A DNA stretch of 64,000 bases from Aerococcaceae bacterium DSM 111020. Lineage in GTDB: Bacteria; Bacillota; Bacilli; Lactobacillales; Aerococcaceae. A program made the position numbers and the translations under genes. Below, piece by piece: positions 1 through 9,002 of the stretch. The stretch lies in contig JACBXP010000001.1 in NCBI GenBank assembly GCA_015863185.1, positions 1 to 64,000 on the forward strand. Direction: 5' to 3'. Numbering within the stretch: the stretch's first letter is position 1; each line of letters begins with the position of its first letter. Below the pieces are notes generated by a model. That model did not search any database. It saw only the letters and a list, made by a program, of their open reading frames with translations, and was not told where the DNA came from.

Positions 1-1
1 C

Positions 2-340
2 CAGCTCAGAGAGCGCTGTGGCGATGACTACACTCGTCTATTCAAAACAGTAACAGCAGATAATGGATCCGAGTTTGCTTCCTTACAAGAAGCCCTCCAA
101 GAGACAGTAGCCGTCTACTTTACGCACCCATTTGCTTCTTACGAAAGAGGGACGAGCGAGAATCAGCATAAATTCATCCGGCGCTTTTTGCAGAAAAGTC
201 AAAAAATATCGGAAATTAGTGATCAGCAGATTTTGCGCATTCAACAATGGATGAATCGCTACCCACGAAAGATTTTGGACTATCAAACCCCTTTCGATTG
301 TTTTTTAAAAGCTTTTCGTCAAGAAAGGGCTACAGCTTAA
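2..340 (+). pseudogene. IS30-family transposase, C-terminal fragment cut by the window edge
   Basis: The open frame enters from the left edge and ends at a TAA at 338-340, giving 112 residues. It contains the end of a DDE integrase core: the aspartate motif TADNGSEF near residue 19 and the glutamate motif ERGTSEN followed by HKFIRRF, which is the arrangement of IS30 transposases. The N-terminal HTH and first Asp lie outside the window, so it cannot be told whether the gene is intact. It acts on its own element ends. The family call is firm; the activity is unknown. Confidence 0.8.
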
Positions 341-530
341 AATCTGTTTGCCTTGACAACGAACCTCCGCCGGGCTGGCTTAAAGGCTGGTGAAAGCTGG
401 GTTAGCCAGCTTTGGCCAAGAGCCTACCAGCCCGACGCTCATTGTAAAGCCGAACAACCTAGTGCACATATTTCAGATGAAGGTTTTTAGTTTTGACAAA
501 GTGGCTAACTTAAACTTGAAATTTACGTTT
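341..530. mobile_element. Presumed right end of the IS30-type element with nested palindrome
   Basis: Downstream of the transposase stop lies a GC-richer stretch with nested inverted repeats. The inner hairpin is AAAGCTGG 393-400 pairing with CCAGCTTT 406-413, and an outer arm GCCGGGCTGG 369-378 pairs with CCAGCCCGAC 427-436 with one mismatch. The AT-rich text at about 495-530 looks like the terminal repeat of an IS30 element, but the other end is outside the window, so the boundary is inferred. Confidence 0.4.
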
Positions 531-565
531 TAATACGGTTAATATTATTAGTGAAAAATTAAATA

Positions 566-610
566 AAAGCACTATGTTATGGGTATTCAACCTCATTGAC
601 ATAGTGCTTT
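566..610 (-). terminator. Terminator downstream of the EIIA-Glc gene
   Basis: AAAGCACTATGT at 566-577 is perfectly complementary to 599-610. Read on the minus strand the second arm is followed by a T-rich tract, so it fits a rho-independent terminator about 60 bases after the EIIA stop. A second, weaker AT-rich hairpin lies at 644-672, touching the stop codon. Confidence 0.6.
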
Positions 611-671
611 CAATGTTTGAATAATACATTCTAAGGAGCGATTACTTTTTAAAACGCACTTCGTTAAAAAG

Positions 672-1175
672 TTATTTAATGATTTTAATAATTGGACTAT
701 CTGTATTAAGATTATCGCTCGCAACATCTGTCACAGATGCAAAGCTGTCAGTATTAGTAACAATCACTGGGGTTATAATAGGATATCCTGCCTGATTAAT
801 AGTATCAATATCAAAGTGAACAAGTTTATCGCCTGCCTTAACAGTTGCTCCTTGCTCAACTAAAGTAGTGAACCCTTCGCCTTTCAAATTAACAGTGTCT
901 AATCCAATGTGGATTAAAACTTCAACACCACTATCGGTTTTGAGACCAACAGCGTGACCAGTTGGAAAAACAGTCGTAATCGTCCCTGAAGCTGGCGCAA
1001 AGACAGTTCCTTCTTCTGGATTAATTCCTATACCTGAACCCAAAGCGCCTGAAGAAAAAGCTGGATCAGGAACATCTTCTAATTTGACATATTGTCCTTT
1101 AATAGGGCTTAATAACACTTCTTCAGCACTATTTTCTTTCTTGCCTTTTTTAAAAACATCAAATAAAGCTACCAT
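672..1175 (-). CDS. crr: PTS glucose-type EIIA component
   Basis: This cytoplasmic phosphocarrier (167 aa) takes phosphate from HPr and passes it to a sugar-specific EIIB. It is the whole PTS_EIIA_1 domain. The two active-site histidines are visible: His74 in PTGHAVGL and His89 in LIHIGLDTV, with the FAPASG motif upstream. The length equals that of stand-alone EIIA-Glc proteins. The ATG at 1175 follows an AAGGAG ribosome site. It lies divergent from the mannose PTS operon and may serve EIICB permeases lacking EIIA, such as the alpha-glucoside permease at 17.7 kb, which is inference. Confidence 0.9.
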   Translation of the reverse strand: MVALFDVFKKGKKENSAEEVLLSPIKGQYVKLEDVPDPAFSSGALGSGIGINPEEGTVFAPASGTITTVFPTGHAVGLKTDSGVEVLIHIGLDTVNLKGEGFTTLVEQGATVKAGDKLVHFDIDTINQAGYPIITPVIVTNTDSFASVTDVASDNLNTDSPIIKIIK

Positions 1176-1303
1176 GGTTATAGACTCCTTTTTTAATTAT
1201 CAAATTTAATGCGTCAATTTTATTTAGTAAAGTGAATAAAAATGATTTAATCAATGGATAGCCTATAGTGATAGAGTTTGTTGATAGAATAAGTAAATAT
1301 TTT

Positions 1304-1317
1304 TGACACCGTTTACA
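1304..1317 (+). promoter_or_regulatory. cre-like site at the mannose PTS promoter
   Basis: TGACACCGTTTACA matches the catabolite-responsive element TGNAANCGNWNNCW at all but one position. It overlaps a TTGACA hexamer at 1303-1308 that could be the -35. The best -10 candidate, TAAATT at 1324-1329, has only a 15-base spacer, so the promoter itself is weakly defined. Confidence 0.45.
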
Positions 1318-1434
1318 CAAAGATAAATTAATGCTAAAATGAATTTATCGAACATGCCTTGCGATGTGCGAGGGGTGTTTTTTGCTGAGTACAGGTAATA
1401 GTCAGCAGATAAATAAGTAATAGGAGGGAAGTAA

Positions 1435-2427
1435 ATGGTAGGCATTGTATTAGCTAGTCATGGTCAATTTGCAGAAGGCATTTTACAATCTGGAAGTATG
1501 ATTTTCGGAGAACAAGAAAATGTTGCGGCTGTAGTGTTACAGCCGAGCGAAGGACCAGATGACATTAAGGCAAAGATGGAATCAGCGATTTCCAGTTTTG
1601 ATGATCAGAATGAGATTCTATTTTTAGTAGACTTGTGGGGTGGGACACCATTCAACCAAGCCAGTACACTAAGAGATGGCAATCCGGATAAATCTTTTGT
1701 AATCGTTAGTGGATTGAATCTGCCAATGTTAATTGAAGCTTATGCATCAAGATTTTCAATGGAATCAGCGGAGGAAATTGCTTCACATTTGATTGAAGTA
1801 GCCAGAGACGGCGTTAAAACTTTACCGGAAGACTTAATGCCTGTTCAGACAGACCAAGAAGTTGGTCAAGGCGAGGGGAATTTCACAGGAGCCATTCCTG
1901 AAGGAACTGTTCTAGGAGACGGAAAGATAGATATTGTGCTTGCACGAATTGATTCTCGTCTTCTTCACGGACAAGTTGCAACGTCATGGACGAAATCAAC
2001 GAAACCTACACGTATTATTGTTGTATCAGATAAAGTAGCGCAAGATGAATTAAGAAAGAATATGATTGAGCAGGCAGCGCCTCCTGGAGTGCCGGCCCAT
2101 GTTGTTCCAATTGAAAAAATGGGACAAATTTATCAAGATCCACGTTTTGGAACCACTCGTGCGTTACTTCTTTTTGAAAATCCAGATGAAGTCGTTCGTG
2201 CAATGGATGCAGGACTTGAATTAGATGAAGTGAATTTAGGTTCATTATCTCATTCAACTGGGAAAGTTGCGGTTAACAATGTTCTTTCGATGGGACCAGA
2301 AGATGTAAAAGCATTTGATATCTTAAAGGAACGCGGAGTCAAGATCGATGTTCGAAAAGTCCCTTCAGATAGTAAAGCAAATATGGAAAATATTATTAAT
2401 AAGGCCAGAAAAGGTCTTAACATTTAG
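1435..2427 (+). CDS. manL: PTS mannose-family EIIAB component
   Basis: This cytoplasmic phosphotransfer protein (330 aa) fuses EIIA and EIIB of a mannose/glucose-type PTS. The EIIA part (about 1-130) starts MVGIVLASHG with active His9 and carries the DLWGGTPFN motif. A linker leads to EIIB (about 165-330), with active His178 in RIDSRLLHGQVATSW. The length is typical of fused ManL. The ATG follows AGGAGGGAAG. It heads an operon with EIIC, EIID and a DUF956 gene. The usual substrates of the family are glucose and mannose; the exact sugar here is not proven. Confidence 0.93.
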   Translation: MVGIVLASHGQFAEGILQSGSMIFGEQENVAAVVLQPSEGPDDIKAKMESAISSFDDQNEILFLVDLWGGTPFNQASTLRDGNPDKSFVIVSGLNLPMLIEAYASRFSMESAEEIASHLIEVARDGVKTLPEDLMPVQTDQEVGQGEGNFTGAIPEGTVLGDGKIDIVLARIDSRLLHGQVATSWTKSTKPTRIIVVSDKVAQDELRKNMIEQAAPPGVPAHVVPIEKMGQIYQDPRFGTTRALLLFENPDEVVRAMDAGLELDEVNLGSLSHSTGKVAVNNVLSMGPEDVKAFDILKERGVKIDVRKVPSDSKANMENIINKARKGLNI

Positions 2428-2438
2428 GAGGGAAAAAG

Positions 2439-3242
2439 ATGGACTTAAATTTTATTCAAATCATTCTTATCTTACTAATAGCATTTTTAGCTGGTATGGA
2501 AGGAATTCTTGATCAATTTCAATTTCACCAACCACTAGTGGCATGTACTTTAATTGGTCTTGTAACTGGTAATTTGGAAGCTGGTATTATATTAGGTGGA
2601 CAGTTACAAATGATTGCTCTTGGTTGGGCAAATATTGGAGCAGCAGTGGCACCAGATGTGGCCTTGGCCTCAGTTGCCTCAGCCATTATTCTTGTTCTTG
2701 GAGGGCAAGGTACAGCAGGTGTTTCTTCAGCAGTGGCTTTGGCAATCCCATTAGCGGTTGCCGGCTTAGTGTTAACGATGATTGTACGTACATTAGCGGT
2801 TCCAGTTGTTCATTTGATGGATTCTGCGGCACAAGAAGGTAATTATCGTAAAATGGAATTATGGCATATTCTTGCTGTAATGATGCAAGGACTTCGAATT
2901 GCTCTTCCAGCTTTACTATTATTATTTATTCCAACACAAACAGTTCAAAGTATGCTTCAAGCGATGCCTGATTGGTTAACAAATGGTATGGCGATTGGCG
3001 GGGGGATGGTCGTAGCAGTTGGTTATGCTATGGTCATTAATATGATGGCTACTCGTGAAGTTTGGCCTTTCTTTGCACTAGGTTTTGTTGTGGCTACAGT
3101 CACTGATTTAACTTTAGTTGGTTTAGGGGTTATCGGTGTTGCATTAGCATTGATTTACTTAAACTTATCAAAACAAGGTGGCTCATCAGGAGGCGGTCGC
3201 AATCATGGTGATCCTCTAGGTGACATCATAAATGACTATTAA
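2439..3242 (+). CDS. manM: PTS mannose-family EIIC component
   Basis: This integral membrane permease subunit (267 aa) forms the sugar channel together with EIID. It begins with a hydrophobic helix and has the early motif LAGMEGILDQFQFHQPLVA and the GGQLQMIALGWANIGAAVAP segment characteristic of ManY/ManM proteins. Several further hydrophobic helices follow, ending in a glycine-rich hydrophilic tail. It starts 11 bases after manL behind an AGGAGGGAAA site and is followed closely by EIID. Confidence 0.93.
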   Translation: MDLNFIQIILILLIAFLAGMEGILDQFQFHQPLVACTLIGLVTGNLEAGIILGGQLQMIALGWANIGAAVAPDVALASVASAIILVLGGQGTAGVSSAVALAIPLAVAGLVLTMIVRTLAVPVVHLMDSAAQEGNYRKMELWHILAVMMQGLRIALPALLLLFIPTQTVQSMLQAMPDWLTNGMAIGGGMVVAVGYAMVINMMATREVWPFFALGFVVATVTDLTLVGLGVIGVALALIYLNLSKQGGSSGGGRNHGDPLGDIINDY

Positions 3243-3258
3243 GAAAGGAGATTAACAA

Positions 3259-4173
3259 ATGAGTGAAAATAGAATTGAATTAACAAAAAAAGATCGCTTA
3301 TCAGTAGCGATGCGCTCACAATTATTGCAAGGATCATGGAATTATGAACGTATGCAAAATGGTGGTTGGGCATACTCAATGATACCTGCATTAAATAAAC
3401 TCTATAAGAGTAAAGAAGATCGAGCAGCGGCATATCAACGACACATGGAATTCTTTAATACACATCCTTATGTAGCTTCACCAATACTAGGAGTGACACT
3501 CGCGCTTGAAGAAGAGCGGGCAAATGGGGTTGAAATTGATGACCCTGCAATTCAAGGGGTTAAAGTTGGTATGATGGGGCCTTTAGCAGGAGTTGGTGAT
3601 CCTGTCTTCTGGTTCACGCTAAGACCTATTTTAGGAGCATTAGGTGCCTCTCTAGCTTTAAGCGGTAATATTTTAGGCCCAATTATTTTCTTTTTAGGAT
3701 GGAATATTATTCGATTTGCTTTTATGTGGTGGTCGCAAGAATTTGGCTATCGTGCTGGTTCAGAAATCACCAAAGATATTTCTGGAGGTTTGTTACAGGA
3801 TATCACTAAAGGTGCTTCAATCTTAGGGATGTTTGTCTTGGCGGGCTTGGTTCAGCGTTGGGTAAATATAAATTTCCAACCTGTTGTCTCCGTAGTAGAA
3901 CTCCAGGAAGGTGCTTATATCGATTGGGCTAATTTACCAAGTGGTTGGGAAGGAGTTCAAGAAGCCTTCTTGCAATATAATGCTGGCTTATCTCTAACTC
4001 AAACTCAAGTAACGACACTACAAGATAATTTAGATTCTTTAATACCAGGACTTGCAGGTCTTGCTTTGACTCTATTTTGTATGTGGTTGTTAAACAAAAA
4101 GGTTTCTCCGATTGTTATTATTTTGGGACTTTTCGCAGTTGGAATTATAGGCCATGTTTTAGGGCTTTTTTAG
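3259..4173 (+). CDS. manN: PTS mannose-family EIID component
   Basis: This membrane partner of EIIC (304 aa) belongs to the ManZ/ManN family. It shows the amphipathic N-terminus with the SWNYERMQNGGW motif, the HMEFFNTHPYVASPILG motif and the GPLAGVGDPVFWFTLRPI motif of EIID, then hydrophobic helices including a C-terminal one. It starts 16 bases after EIIC behind AAAGGAG. EIIC plus EIID form the translocation complex fed by the EIIAB protein. Confidence 0.93.
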   Translation: MSENRIELTKKDRLSVAMRSQLLQGSWNYERMQNGGWAYSMIPALNKLYKSKEDRAAAYQRHMEFFNTHPYVASPILGVTLALEEERANGVEIDDPAIQGVKVGMMGPLAGVGDPVFWFTLRPILGALGASLALSGNILGPIIFFLGWNIIRFAFMWWSQEFGYRAGSEITKDISGGLLQDITKGASILGMFVLAGLVQRWVNINFQPVVSVVELQEGAYIDWANLPSGWEGVQEAFLQYNAGLSLTQTQVTTLQDNLDSLIPGLAGLALTLFCMWLLNKKVSPIVIILGLFAVGIIGHVLGLF

Positions 4174-4182
4174 GAATTTAAA

Positions 4183-4557
4183 ATGATAATTGAACCGCTT
4201 AATACAGAGATTGATATGATAACAGATGGAACCAGTTTTCTTAATATGGCAGACTACGGCAGTATCATCATTGGGAATCAAGGGTTTGAATTTTATGATG
4301 AGAAAAATATTCGTAACTTTATTCAAATACCGTGGTCAGAAATAGATTTTGTTGTCGCATCTGTATTATTTAAAGGGAAATGGATTCCGCGATTTTCTAT
4401 CGAAACAAAGCGTAGTGGTGATTTTATTTTTGCTGCTAAGGACACGAAGCAAGTTTTAAGGGGAATGCAAAAATATATTTCATCTGAACAAATGGTTCAA
4501 TCGCTTAGTTTTTGGCAAGTCATACGGCAAGGACTCCAGTCAATGTTCAAAAGATAA
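4183..4557 (+). CDS. manO: DUF956 family protein (ManO)
   Basis: This is a 124-residue soluble protein without membrane segments. The FIQIPWSEIDFVVASVLFKGKW stretch and its position directly after a mannose PTS EIID gene identify the DUF956 family, often named ManO in Lactobacillales. A regulatory or accessory role in mannose PTS expression has been suggested for the family, but its molecular function is not known. The gene starts 9 bases after manN with a weak ribosome site and is closed by a terminator. Confidence 0.85.
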   Translation: MIIEPLNTEIDMITDGTSFLNMADYGSIIIGNQGFEFYDEKNIRNFIQIPWSEIDFVVASVLFKGKWIPRFSIETKRSGDFIFAAKDTKQVLRGMQKYISSEQMVQSLSFWQVIRQGLQSMFKR

Positions 4558-4561
4558 TTTA

Positions 4562-4586
4562 AACCGCTCATTGTTTTGAGCGGTTT
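4562..4586 (+). terminator. Terminator of the mannose PTS operon
   Basis: AACCGCTCA at 4562-4570 pairs with TGAGCGGTT at 4576-4584 around a 5-base loop and is followed by TTATT. It starts 5 bases after the manO stop and separates the PTS operon from the peptidase-like gene. Confidence 0.8.
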
Positions 4587-4630
4587 TATTGTTATTGAAT
4601 AAAACAAAAAAGATGAAGGAAAGGGTATTT

Positions 4631-6010
4631 ATGGAAATTATTTATAAGCAAGTCACTCCTCCTGAGCAAGATCATTCAGGTGATTTTATCGAATATTTAG
4701 ATTCAACTTTTGAAGAAAGACATAAAAAGATATTACAACGAATGAAAGAGTTTAATATTAGTAGTTTAGTCATTTATGCTGATAAAGAACACGGTGGTAA
4801 TTTTGAATATTTGACGGGATTCATTCCCCGTTTTGAAGAAGCATTGCAAGTACTTATGCAAGATGGTAGTAGTTATTTGATACTTGGAAATGAAAATTAT
4901 AATAAAGTAAAATATTCTCGTATAAAAAGTGTAGGGATTCATTGCCCACTATTTTCATTGCCCAATCAACCAATGGATGGATTCCAAGATTGTGAAACAT
5001 ACTTGTCTCAAATACCTTTCGATGAAACAGGAAAGATTGGATTAGTAGATTGGAAACTTTTAACCAGAGAGTTTGATGAAGAATCAACAGTTACTTCAAT
5101 ACCGCATTATATAGTTGATTCGCTCATTGACATGCTGGGTAGAGAACGCTTAGTTAATGCGAGCCACTTGTATATCGACCCCGGATATGGTGTAAGAGTA
5201 ACAAATAATGCTAATGAAATCGCGAAGTATGAATTTGGAGCTTCATTAGCTTCAGATGCTCTTTTGGATGCATATAATACTATCGAAATTGGCGTGAGTG
5301 AATTTGAACTTGGTTCGGCTTTAAATAAAGCGGGGCAAAATCCTACGGTTGTCACCATAGCAGCGATAGGAGAAAGATTTGAAGGGGCAAATTTATATCC
5401 GCGCTCAAATAAATTGAAATCAGGGGATAAGATCGCTCTGACAGTAGGTTATAAAGGTGGTTTATCCAGTCGCACGGGTTATGCGGTAAAGTCATTAACA
5501 GAACTAGAATCAATTGATCCTCATTATTACGAGGAAGTAGTTCTACCGTATTACAGAGCATATCTCTATTGGCTACAACATATTGAACTGGGGACTGTTG
5601 GAGGGGATTTTTATGAGAAATTTGCAAAAATTTATCCGCAGGAAGTTTATGGTTGGAATTTAAATCCTGGACATTTAACAGCGGATGAAGAATGGTTATC
5701 TTCCCCTTTTTATCAAGGTTCTGATCGTATAATTCAAAGTGGGATGATCTTTCAAGTAGATTTTATCCCTAATCAGTCTGGGCATCAAGGAGTATCTGCT
5801 GAAGCGACAGTTGCGATAGCAGATGAAGCATTGAGAAATGAAATTAAGAATCAATATCCGGAACTTTATAATCGATTTCAGAAAAGACGAGATTATATTG
5901 AATCGACTTTAGGGATTTCTTTGGCTCCTCACTGGTTGCCAATGGGGAGTACCTTGGGGTATTTAAGGCCCTTTATGTTAGATAATTCAACCGCATTAGT
6001 ATTGAAATAA
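4631..6010 (+). CDS. M24 (aminopeptidase P/creatinase) family protein, probably without metal site
   Basis: The 459-residue protein has an N-terminal creatinase-like domain (about 1-180) and a C-terminal pita-bread M24 domain (about 190-430). In M24 peptidases two Asp, one His and two Glu bind two metals. Here the segment equivalent to the Asp pair reads ALTVGYKGGLSSRTG, with neither Asp, and the first Glu appears as Asp in FQVDFIP; only His in NPGHL and Glu in SAEATVAI seem kept. Peptidase activity is therefore doubtful. The ATG at 4631 has an AAGGAAAGG site; an upstream in-frame TTG at 4589 lies at the terminator and lacks one. Confidence 0.75.
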   Translation: MEIIYKQVTPPEQDHSGDFIEYLDSTFEERHKKILQRMKEFNISSLVIYADKEHGGNFEYLTGFIPRFEEALQVLMQDGSSYLILGNENYNKVKYSRIKSVGIHCPLFSLPNQPMDGFQDCETYLSQIPFDETGKIGLVDWKLLTREFDEESTVTSIPHYIVDSLIDMLGRERLVNASHLYIDPGYGVRVTNNANEIAKYEFGASLASDALLDAYNTIEIGVSEFELGSALNKAGQNPTVVTIAAIGERFEGANLYPRSNKLKSGDKIALTVGYKGGLSSRTGYAVKSLTELESIDPHYYEEVVLPYYRAYLYWLQHIELGTVGGDFYEKFAKIYPQEVYGWNLNPGHLTADEEWLSSPFYQGSDRIIQSGMIFQVDFIPNQSGHQGVSAEATVAIADEALRNEIKNQYPELYNRFQKRRDYIESTLGISLAPHWLPMGSTLGYLRPFMLDNSTALVLK

Positions 6011-6028
6011 TCATCTTAAGGAGGATAC

Positions 6029-7018
6029 ATGTTACAATTAGCGACAATAGGAACATCTTGGATAACAGAAGAATTTATAGAAGGTGCTTTAATGACGGGG
6101 AAATACTCATTAAACACAGTATATTCACGTCATCTTGAAAAAGCAGACCAATTAGTAGATAAATACAATGGGGGCTATGCCATAGATGACCTTGACCAGT
6201 TATGGCAAGATAATTCAGTGGATGTTGTTTATATTGCGAGCCCTAATCTTTTACATTTTGACCATACGATAGCTGCAATTAATTCAGGGAAACATGTAAT
6301 CGTAGAAAAGCCAATTTTTACTAATTTAACGGAATGGGATAAGGCACATGAATTAGCTAAAGAAAAGGGAGTTTATTTATTAGAAGCAGCAAGGCATATA
6401 CATACGAAAAATTATCAGCATTTAAAACAATTAATAAAATTCAAAACAGAAAAGGTAACGTATCCTTTCTTAGGTGCGAATTTGAATATTGGGCAATACT
6501 CTTCGAAATATGACCGTTATAACCAAGCTTTGAAAGCTAATGAGCCAGTCCCTAACGTATTTAACCCTGAATTTGCAGGAGGAGTCTTAATGGACCTAGG
6601 GGTTTATCCGATTTATGTAGCGATTGATTTATTTGGCAAACCAATCAGTGCTGATTATAAAGTAATTAAAGGTCAAAATAATGTTGATTTATTCGGCCAT
6701 GTTATTTTTGAATACGATGGTTTTAATGTGGTCATATTTATTTCTAAAGCTGTTCATTCACAATTACATAATGAATTTTATTTTGATAATGAAACGGTTA
6801 GAGTAAATAATATTACAGATATCGATCGAGTCGAAATGTTTTCTACGAATAATGGTGAGATTGCAACGCTTGCATATGAAGTAGAGAATACATTATATGA
6901 TGAAGCAACAGCATTTGCTGATATTATTTTAAATAATAAAGTTGAAGATTATAAATATTTAACAAATTTAAGTAGAAATGTCAGAGAGGTAATGGATCAA
7001 CTTAATCAGTCAGTTTAA
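6029..7018 (+). CDS. Gfo/Idh/MocA-family oxidoreductase
   Basis: This is a 329-residue NAD(P)-dependent sugar or polyol dehydrogenase. The N-terminal Rossmann fold begins LQLATIGTSWITEEF, and the family motif EKP is at residues 93-95 (HVIVEKPIF). The C-terminal half is the substrate and dimer domain, with GGVLMDLGVYPIY resembling the conserved G-GG---D-G-Y pattern. It starts 18 bases after the M24-like gene behind AAGGAGG, so both are probably cotranscribed with the ROK kinase and isomerase that follow. The substrate is unknown. Confidence 0.85.
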   Translation: MLQLATIGTSWITEEFIEGALMTGKYSLNTVYSRHLEKADQLVDKYNGGYAIDDLDQLWQDNSVDVVYIASPNLLHFDHTIAAINSGKHVIVEKPIFTNLTEWDKAHELAKEKGVYLLEAARHIHTKNYQHLKQLIKFKTEKVTYPFLGANLNIGQYSSKYDRYNQALKANEPVPNVFNPEFAGGVLMDLGVYPIYVAIDLFGKPISADYKVIKGQNNVDLFGHVIFEYDGFNVVIFISKAVHSQLHNEFYFDNETVRVNNITDIDRVEMFSTNNGEIATLAYEVENTLYDEATAFADIILNNKVEDYKYLTNLSRNVREVMDQLNQSV

Positions 7019-7115
7019 TGGTAATAATCTTTCTCAATATAATCAATAAAAGCCGAATATAACTTTTAATTGTTTCTGAAAATACAATTTACCGTAACCA
7101 AAGGAGGTACTCCAT

Positions 7116-7994
7116 TTGAAAGAAAAAATGTTAGCAAGTGTGGAAGCTGGGGGCACAAAATTTGTTTGTGCCATCGGAGATGAGAAAAAGAATATTGTTA
7201 AAACGATTCAATTTCCTACCGAGGATCCAGAATCAACTATTAAAAATCTTTTAGATTTCTTACATCCTTATAAAAATAAATTAGAAGCAATTTCTGTTGC
7301 GTCTTTTGGACCTATAGATATTAAATTAGATTCGGATACATATGGATATATAACTTCAACACCTAAGCGACATTGGGAAAATATAGATTTGATTGGTCCG
7401 CTATCTGATGCTTTTAGTTGTCCTATCTTTTTCACAACGGATGTTAATGCATCCGCCTATGGTGAGATGCAAGCTAGAGACAAAGACAACCTAGTGTATT
7501 ATACGATTGGTACTGGTATTGGTGGTGGAGTAATTATTAATCGAAAACTATTGTCTGGAATAGGACATTTAGAATTAGGACATAATTACCTAGCGAAACA
7601 TCCAGAAGATGTGAATTTTTCTGGAGTTTGTCCATATCATGGAGCTTGTTTGGAAGGATTAGCTTCTGGTCCAAGTATTGAGAAAAGATTAGGCACTAAA
7701 GGAGAAAATGTATCATCAGATCATCCAATATGGGATATTCAGGCATATTATATAGCGCAAGCAACCATTCAAGCTACCTTAAGTTATCGACCAGAGGTCA
7801 TTGTTTTAGGAGGCGGTGTAATGGGACAAGAGCATATGTTAATGCGAATAAAAAAACATTTTGAATGTTTACTAAATGGATATGTTCAAATTCCAAAAAT
7901 TGATGAATACCTTGTTACACCTTATTATGACAATAATATGAGTGCCACCTATGGAAATTTTTCGCTTGCACAATCTTTAATATCTGAACAATAA
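7116..7994 (+). CDS. scrK: ROK-family fructokinase
   Basis: This cytoplasmic sugar kinase (292 aa) phosphorylates a hexose, most likely fructose, with ATP. It has the ATP-binding motif SVEAGGTKFVCAIG at the N-terminus, the catalytic DVNASAYGE segment, the GTGIGGGVI motif and the ROK zinc site with His and Cys ligands in HLELGHNYLAKHP and CPYHGAC. A TTG start at 7116 is chosen because AAGGAGGT lies 7 bases upstream; the in-frame ATG at 7128 is too far. It precedes manA, a pairing common in fructose and mannose use. Confidence 0.85.
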   Translation: MKEKMLASVEAGGTKFVCAIGDEKKNIVKTIQFPTEDPESTIKNLLDFLHPYKNKLEAISVASFGPIDIKLDSDTYGYITSTPKRHWENIDLIGPLSDAFSCPIFFTTDVNASAYGEMQARDKDNLVYYTIGTGIGGGVIINRKLLSGIGHLELGHNYLAKHPEDVNFSGVCPYHGACLEGLASGPSIEKRLGTKGENVSSDHPIWDIQAYYIAQATIQATLSYRPEVIVLGGGVMGQEHMLMRIKKHFECLLNGYVQIPKIDEYLVTPYYDNNMSATYGNFSLAQSLISEQ

Positions 7995-8048
7995 TGTTGT
8001 GGCTGAGTTTTTTACAAATGACAATGGAATAAAATAAAGGGGGATAAT

Positions 8049-9002
8049 GTGGAACCAATATTTTTAAAGCCTGCGTTTCAAGAAAAAATTTGGGGTGGGC
8101 AAAAGTTGCAAACAGAATTTGGAATGGATATTCCGAGTGATAAAACAGGTGAAGCGTGGATTATTAGTAGTCATCCTAATGGGAAGTCAACGGTGATTTC
8201 TCCCGCAAAATATGAAGGATTAGATTTAGAACAACTTTATTCAATGGAGATGGATCTCTTTGGACCTAATCAGCCTAAAAAGTTTCCGTTATTGGTTAAA
8301 ATTATTGATGCGGATAAGAATTTATCGGTTCAGGTACATCCCGATGATGATTATGCACAGAAAAATGAAGGTCTCTCTGAACTAGGGAAAAATGAATGCT
8401 GGTATATTATGGCTGCAGAACCTGATGCAAAAATTATTTATGGGCATCAGGCAAAAACAAAACAAGAACTAATAAATTCTATAGAAAATAAACAGTTTAA
8501 AAAACTATTTAAAGAAATTCCAGTGAAAGAAGGAGATTTTTTTGATGTGCCAGCGGGCACGATTCATGCTATTGGTGAAGGCATTACGATACTAGAAATA
8601 CAGCAAAGTTCTGATACAACATATCGTGTATATGACTATAACCGGAAAGATGCCGAGGGAAATAAACGTGATTTACATATTGACCAAACATTGGATGTAA
8701 CTACTGTCCCCCATGAAGATAGCCCTCACAATAAACAAGCAATAGAATACGAAACAAACCGTTTAATTGAACTTGTCCAAAATGATTATTTTTCTGTTTA
8801 TAAATTATCAGTCGAAGAACGGGCAAAGATAAAATTAGATAAAGCTTATTATCTTGTGACAGTGATATCCGGGAAAGGTAGTATGGAATTAGATGGTGTA
8901 GAATATCCTTTGGAACTTGCGGATTCTTTTATACTTCCGTATGGGGAGAAGGAGTTATTTTTTAAAGGAGAGTTTGAGGCAGTTATGTCAAAAGTTAATT
9001 AG
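8049..9002 (+). CDS. manA: Mannose-6-phosphate isomerase, class I
   Basis: This cytoplasmic zinc enzyme (317 aa) interconverts mannose-6-phosphate and fructose-6-phosphate. The cupin metal ligands are visible: His97 in SVQVHPDDDYA, Glu116 in GKNECWYI and His173 in PAGTIHAIG, with the catalytic arginine region TTYRVYDYNR. It is of the short bacterial class. The start is GTG at 8049, preceded by AAAGGGGGA. Its position downstream of the mannose PTS fits catabolism of the imported sugar phosphate. Confidence 0.92.
   Translation: MEPIFLKPAFQEKIWGGQKLQTEFGMDIPSDKTGEAWIISSHPNGKSTVISPAKYEGLDLEQLYSMEMDLFGPNQPKKFPLLVKIIDADKNLSVQVHPDDDYAQKNEGLSELGKNECWYIMAAEPDAKIIYGHQAKTKQELINSIENKQFKKLFKEIPVKEGDFFDVPAGTIHAIGEGITILEIQQSSDTTYRVYDYNRKDAEGNKRDLHIDQTLDVTTVPHEDSPHNKQAIEYETNRLIELVQNDYFSVYKLSVEERAKIKLDKAYYLVTVISGKGSMELDGVEYPLELADSFILPYGEKELFFKGEFEAVMSKVN

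Noticed and set aside
1365-1390. A sigma-54-like -24/-12 spacing (GG at 1372, GC at 1384) before the mannose PTS
   Set aside because: Only the GG and TTTGCT parts agree with TGGCAC-N5-TTGC; the -24 element AGGGGT is otherwise unlike it, and no LevR/ManR activator gene is in the window.
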